From: an uncultured Collinsella sp.
Lineage (GTDB): Bacteria > Actinomycetota > Coriobacteriia > Coriobacteriales > Coriobacteriaceae
Direction of reading: 5' to 3'
Assembly: GCA_900757205.1 (NCBI GenBank)
Contig: CAAENA010000034.1
Span: 1-9,165 of the forward strand
DNA length: 9,165 nucleotides
A program made the translations under genes and the position numbers. Below, one piece after another: positions 6,681 to 9,165 of this stretch. The notes below the pieces were generated by a model. It made no database searches. It worked only from the letters and a program-made list of their open reading frames with translations, and was not told the origin of the DNA. Positions within the stretch are counted from its first letter, which is position 1, and every line of letters starts with the position of its first letter.

Positions 6681-7292
6681 TTAGCTATTGAACCCATTGA
6701 ACTTGAGATAGCTCATCAGATACGCCTTCGAAACGAAGGACGATACCGCACTGCGCACGAGCAACGATTCGCGCGTAACCTGATGTGCGGAATCGGGCAC
6801 GGGAGTCTGCTCAACAGAAAACGCCGCACGAATCGATGCCTCGAGCTGATCGACAACATAATCGAAAGCCGTCGGAGCGTCGTAGCTCAAGCGCTGAATA
6901 TTAAAGAGCGCCTGAACCGCAGCGATGGGCAGCACCTGCTTAAAGATACAAATGGCGATGAGACGCGCAATCTGCTCACGGCCATACTGCTTTTTAACCG
7001 GAGCAGGAACGAGGCCGACCTTTACGTAGTTATTGATCATCGATGGCGTGATAACGGGTTGCTCTACGCAAATCGAAAGCGGCTCCATCCACAGCGCAAC
7101 ATATTCAATAACCTGATCGCGATAGAGCGTTACGTTGGGCAGCTGGTCATAGCGTGGCAGGCTCAACGCGTTGAGTTTACCCACCATATCGGACTGAATA
7201 AATGCATCCGGCAGAACCGTCGGCTGAATATCCTCAGGCTTAATGCTGACCGACGTATCGGACATCGGGATAACATGTTTAGCATGGTTCAT
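6681..7292 (-). CDS. DUF1836 protein, probable MerR-like helix-turn-helix regulator
   Basis: Protein of 203 residues with the DUF1836 core: LPRYDQLPNVTLYRDQVIEYV (about 45-65), then ITPSMINNYVKVGLVPAPVKKQYGREQIARLIAICIFKQVLPIAAVQALF. The second part follows the MerR pattern (recognition helix, 'Y-x-x-GLV-P', wing with K-Y-x-R, then a 'lk-x-gl' helix), so DNA binding is a fair inference, but no function is established for the family that I know of. A C-terminal helical region of about 70 residues may mediate dimerisation. The ATG at 7292 has GGGGG about 7 bases upstream; a second ATG at codon 10 has no such site. It is convergent with degV and lies downstream of trxB on the same strand but behind a terminator, so it has its own promoter. 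A regulator of degV is a possible but untested idea. Confidence 0.85.
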   Translation of the reverse strand: MNHAKHVIPMSDTSVSIKPEDIQPTVLPDAFIQSDMVGKLNALSLPRYDQLPNVTLYRDQVIEYVALWMEPLSICVEQPVITPSMINNYVKVGLVPAPVKKQYGREQIARLIAICIFKQVLPIAAVQALFNIQRLSYDAPTAFDYVVDQLEASIRAAFSVEQTPVPDSAHQVTRESLLVRSAVSSFVSKAYLMSYLKFNGFNS

Positions 7293-7330
7293 AAGAGGCC
7301 CCCGTTCGTTTTCTATATTGTATTCTAGGT

Positions 7331-7360
7331 TATATAGTTTTGCATACTACATAGCCGCAA
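7331..7360 (-). promoter_or_regulatory. Candidate promoter of the DUF1836 gene
   Basis: On the minus strand TTGCGG (7360-7355) and TATATA (7336-7331) are 18 bp apart, within an AT-rich stretch containing GTAT and ATAC half sites. TACAAT a little downstream is another -10 option. Weak match, placed by position. Confidence 0.35.
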
Positions 7361-7362
7361 AG

Positions 7363-7404
7363 TAAAAGTGGTTGGACGGCACATTGATGCACTGTCCAAC
7401 CACT
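7363..7404 (-). terminator. Rho-independent terminator of trxB
   Basis: AGTGGTTGGAC (7367-7377) and GTCCAACCACT (7394-7404) are perfect 11-bp arms with a 16-base loop. On the minus strand the stem is followed by TTTTACTTTG. It lies 42 bases after the trxB stop and before the DUF1836 promoter. Confidence 0.85.
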
Positions 7405-7446
7405 ATGTTTAAAGATAGCAACCTTACATAAGATATATTATCGTAC

Positions 7447-8385
7447 TTATCCACGGAGAAACGCGTATGCGCTCGTTGCCGCTATGGCTCCGTCCGAAAC
7501 AGCGGTCACAACCTGGCGTAAACGTTTGGAACGGATATCGCCAGCGGCAAATAGACCTGGCGTGCGGGTCGCCATGGATTCATCAGTCAGAATGCCGCCA
7601 TCAGGCGCCAGATCGACTAGATGCTCAACAAGCTCGGTATGGGGCTGCGTTCCGGTAAAAACAAAGATGCCAAACGAGCCGGGCTCAAATGACTCGGTAT
7701 GAGTCTCGCCGGATGCATTGTCCTTAAAGGTAATCGTCGTTGGCATGGCTTCGCCCGATAGCTCCACAATACTAGTTTGGTACCTAACTGTAATATTGTC
7801 CTTTGCGAGTACTTTCTGAACAACACCATCGGGCGCACGGAACTGGTCGCGGCGCAGCACGATGGTCACACTGTTGGCAATGTCGGACAGGAACAGAGCC
7901 TCTTCGCATGCCGAATTGCCACCACCGATTACAAAAACCTGCTTGCCGCGGAAAAACATGCCGTCACATGTTGCGCAATATGAAACGCCACGACCGCGAT
8001 ACGTATCCTCGCCTGCGAAACCTGCCGGACGCGGCGTGGCACCCATGCAAGCGATAACGCTCGGGGCCAGCGTATCGCCCATATCGTGATGCACCGTAAA
8101 CAACGCTGCATCGGCATCGTAATCGACACCCGTAACCATGCTCCATGCAACCTGTGCTCCCAGGCCCTCTGCATGCTGCTGAAAACGCTCGCCGAGTTCG
8201 GCGCCACTCAGGAGCGAGATACCCGGATAGTTCTCGACCTCATTGGTTGTGGCGATCTGCCCTCCCGACATGCCCTGCTCAATCACGGTCGTCGTCAGGT
8301 TAGCACGCGCAGCATAAATGGCGGCAGCATAGCCCGCGGGGCCGCCACCGATAATCGCAACATCGATCGGCTTATCGGTAGTCAT
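7447..8385 (-). CDS. trxB: Thioredoxin-disulfide reductase
   Basis: FAD flavoprotein of 312 residues that passes electrons from NADPH to thioredoxin in the cytoplasm. It has the FAD-binding GGGPAG (13-18), the redox pair C137-A-T-C140-D, the second dinucleotide site GGGNSA (154-159), and the C-terminal FAD motif AAGDIRSKRLRQVVTAVSDG. The NADPH-phosphate region reads LRRDQFRA, with Leu where His is commonest (H-R-R-x-x-F-R-A), but both arginines are kept. The start at 8385 (MTTDKPIDVAIIGG) has GAAAGGA about 8 bases upstream; an in-frame ATG at 8460 would add 25 unrelated residues. No thioredoxin gene is next to it in this window. It is divergent from the glycosyltransferase gene, with 118 bp between the two starts. 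Confidence 0.96.
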   Translation of the reverse strand: MTTDKPIDVAIIGGGPAGYAAAIYAARANLTTTVIEQGMSGGQIATTNEVENYPGISLLSGAELGERFQQHAEGLGAQVAWSMVTGVDYDADAALFTVHHDMGDTLAPSVIACMGATPRPAGFAGEDTYRGRGVSYCATCDGMFFRGKQVFVIGGGNSACEEALFLSDIANSVTIVLRRDQFRAPDGVVQKVLAKDNITVRYQTSIVELSGEAMPTTITFKDNASGETHTESFEPGSFGIFVFTGTQPHTELVEHLVDLAPDGGILTDESMATRTPGLFAAGDIRSKRLRQVVTAVSDGAIAATSAYAFLRG

Positions 8386-8503
8386 GAAGCGTCCTTTCGT
8401 CGAAACGTTGTCGTTCTTTGCGCTCATACCCAAATTTACGTGAACGTGACACTCATGCACTACAATGATAAATCCGTATTACAAAGCTGAAGGGGAGTTA
8501 TCG
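8386..8503. promoter_or_regulatory. Divergent promoter region between trxB and the glycosyltransferase
   Basis: For the plus gene TACAAT (8461-8466) is the best -10, with TTTACG at 8435-8440 as a distant -35 (20 bp). For trxB the minus strand has GGGTATGAG with TATGAG at 8428-8423 as a possible -10. ACGTGAACGT at 8438-8447 is a short inverted repeat between them. AAGGGGAG (8490-8497) is the ribosome binding site of the plus gene. Confidence 0.4.
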
Positions 8504-9165
8504 ATGGACCAGGCGCAGACGAGTGACGACGCTCCCCTGCTCACGCACAGCACTCCCCAATCGGAGCAAACCACGCTCCTGGCTCAGCAAAAACCTCTCG
8601 TGACCATCGTGCACGCCTCCGTTGGCTCGGGCCACAAGGCCGCCGCAAATGCGATTGCGCAGGCATTCGACCTCATCCGCGGCACCAATGGCATCCCCGA
8701 GGATATTGAGATTGAAGTACTCGATATCCTTGATTTTGGACGTATTAAATTCGACGGCAATAAGACCGCGGCTTCTTTTACGGGAGCCACGCGCCCCATT
8801 TACGACCTGACCTGGAGATATACACTTACGGGACATCTTCTCTGGGGTGGCGGCACGGCATGGTCGCGAATTATGTTCCCCGCCTTCAACGAATATGTCC
8901 GCAGCCGCAGGCCCATAGCCGTGGTCGCAACGCACATCACAGCAGCCAATGTTGCCGTAGGCGCCCGCGTAATTACGGGTATCGATTATCCTGTCATCTG
9001 CGTACCGACCGACTACGAAGTCGAGGGCTGGTGGCCTCATAAGGACACCGACCTATTCTGCGTGGCAAACGAGTTTATGGCCGAGACGCTCCGCCCCCGT
9101 AAGGTTCCCGAAGCAAGGATTCGCATTACTGGCATTCCTATTCGCGCCGGATTCGACACGGATTA
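8504..9165 (+). CDS. MGDG synthase-type glycosyltransferase (GT28 family), 3' end cut by window
   Basis: N-terminal part (220 complete codons, no stop before the edge) of a glycolipid glycosyltransferase related to MGDG synthase and to UgtP-type diacylglycerol glucosyltransferases, which move a sugar from a UDP-sugar to diacylglycerol at the inner face of the membrane. The acceptor-domain motifs are present: IVHASVGSGHKAAANAI (35-51) as the glycine-rich lipid-side loop, THITAANVAVG (from 143), VPTDYEVEGWWPHKDTDLFC (167-186), and ITGIPIRAGF near the edge. The first 30 residues are polar and unlike the family core, so the start could be later, but AAGGGGAG upstream of the ATG at 8504 supports it. 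The C-terminal UDP-sugar domain lies outside the window, so sugar and exact product cannot be judged. Confidence 0.87.
   Translation, partial: MDQAQTSDDAPLLTHSTPQSEQTTLLAQQKPLVTIVHASVGSGHKAAANAIAQAFDLIRGTNGIPEDIEIEVLDILDFGRIKFDGNKTAASFTGATRPIYDLTWRYTLTGHLLWGGGTAWSRIMFPAFNEYVRSRRPIAVVATHITAANVAVGARVITGIDYPVICVPTDYEVEGWWPHKDTDLFCVANEFMAETLRPRKVPEARIRITGIPIRAGFDTD

Noticed and set aside
6648..7328. Plus-strand frame of 226 codons
   Set aside because: It is antisense to the DUF1836 gene, begins inside the terminator hairpin, and lacks a family match by eye.
8386..8460. N-terminal extension of thioredoxin reductase from an ATG at 8460
   Set aside because: The extra 25 residues do not resemble the family, while the ATG at 8385 has a strong ribosome binding site and the expected start.

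Overview
The window looks like chromosome of an anaerobic actinobacterium of the class Coriobacteriia, most likely Collinsella or a close relative. This rests on moderately GC-rich genes (about 53-57% in lines counted by hand), strong GAAAGGA-type ribosome binding sites, and an actinobacterial gene order: CDP-alcohol phosphatidyltransferase, GarA/OdhI-like FHA protein, then FtsR-type MerR regulator. The genus is an inference from memory of such genes; no search was run.

Layout. (1) 1-1352, minus strand: an ATPase and the start of an overlapping permease that resemble the LanF and LanE subunits of lantibiotic self-protection exporters. This block is far richer in GC (about 68-72% in sampled lines) than the rest and is probably an acquired island. 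(2) 1353-1748: a gene-free stretch with several palindromes, including a 59-bp hairpin. (3) 1749-5563, plus strand: a tightly packed probable operon of pgsA-like, FHA, ftsR-like, apt and a secreted NlpC/P60 peptidoglycan hydrolase, ended by a clear terminator at 5586-5625. (4) 5742-6608, plus: a DegV fatty-acid-binding protein behind a palindrome-rich promoter. (5) 6681-7292, minus: a DUF1836 helix-turn-helix-like protein, convergent with degV across a shared hairpin. (6) 7447-8385, minus: thioredoxin reductase with its own terminator. (7) 8504-9165, plus: the N-terminal part of an MGDG-synthase-type glycolipid glycosyltransferase, divergent from trxB and running off the window.

How the genes fit together. 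The central operon joins membrane phospholipid synthesis (pgsA), a phospho-switch FHA protein, a regulator whose relatives control ftsZ, adenine salvage (apt) and a coiled-coil peptidoglycan hydrolase of the kind used in daughter-cell separation. This suggests a growth and division module. DegV (fatty-acid handling) and the terminal glycosyltransferase (glycolipid synthesis) add to an envelope-lipid theme. The LanF/LanE pair is a peptide-resistance cargo without a visible lantibiotic precursor or modification gene here. I see no tRNA, rRNA, CRISPR array, transposase or phage gene. No clearly new system is demonstrated; the best leads are the degV operator array, the 59-bp hairpin near the island boundary, and the FHA/FtsR pair in an anaerobe.
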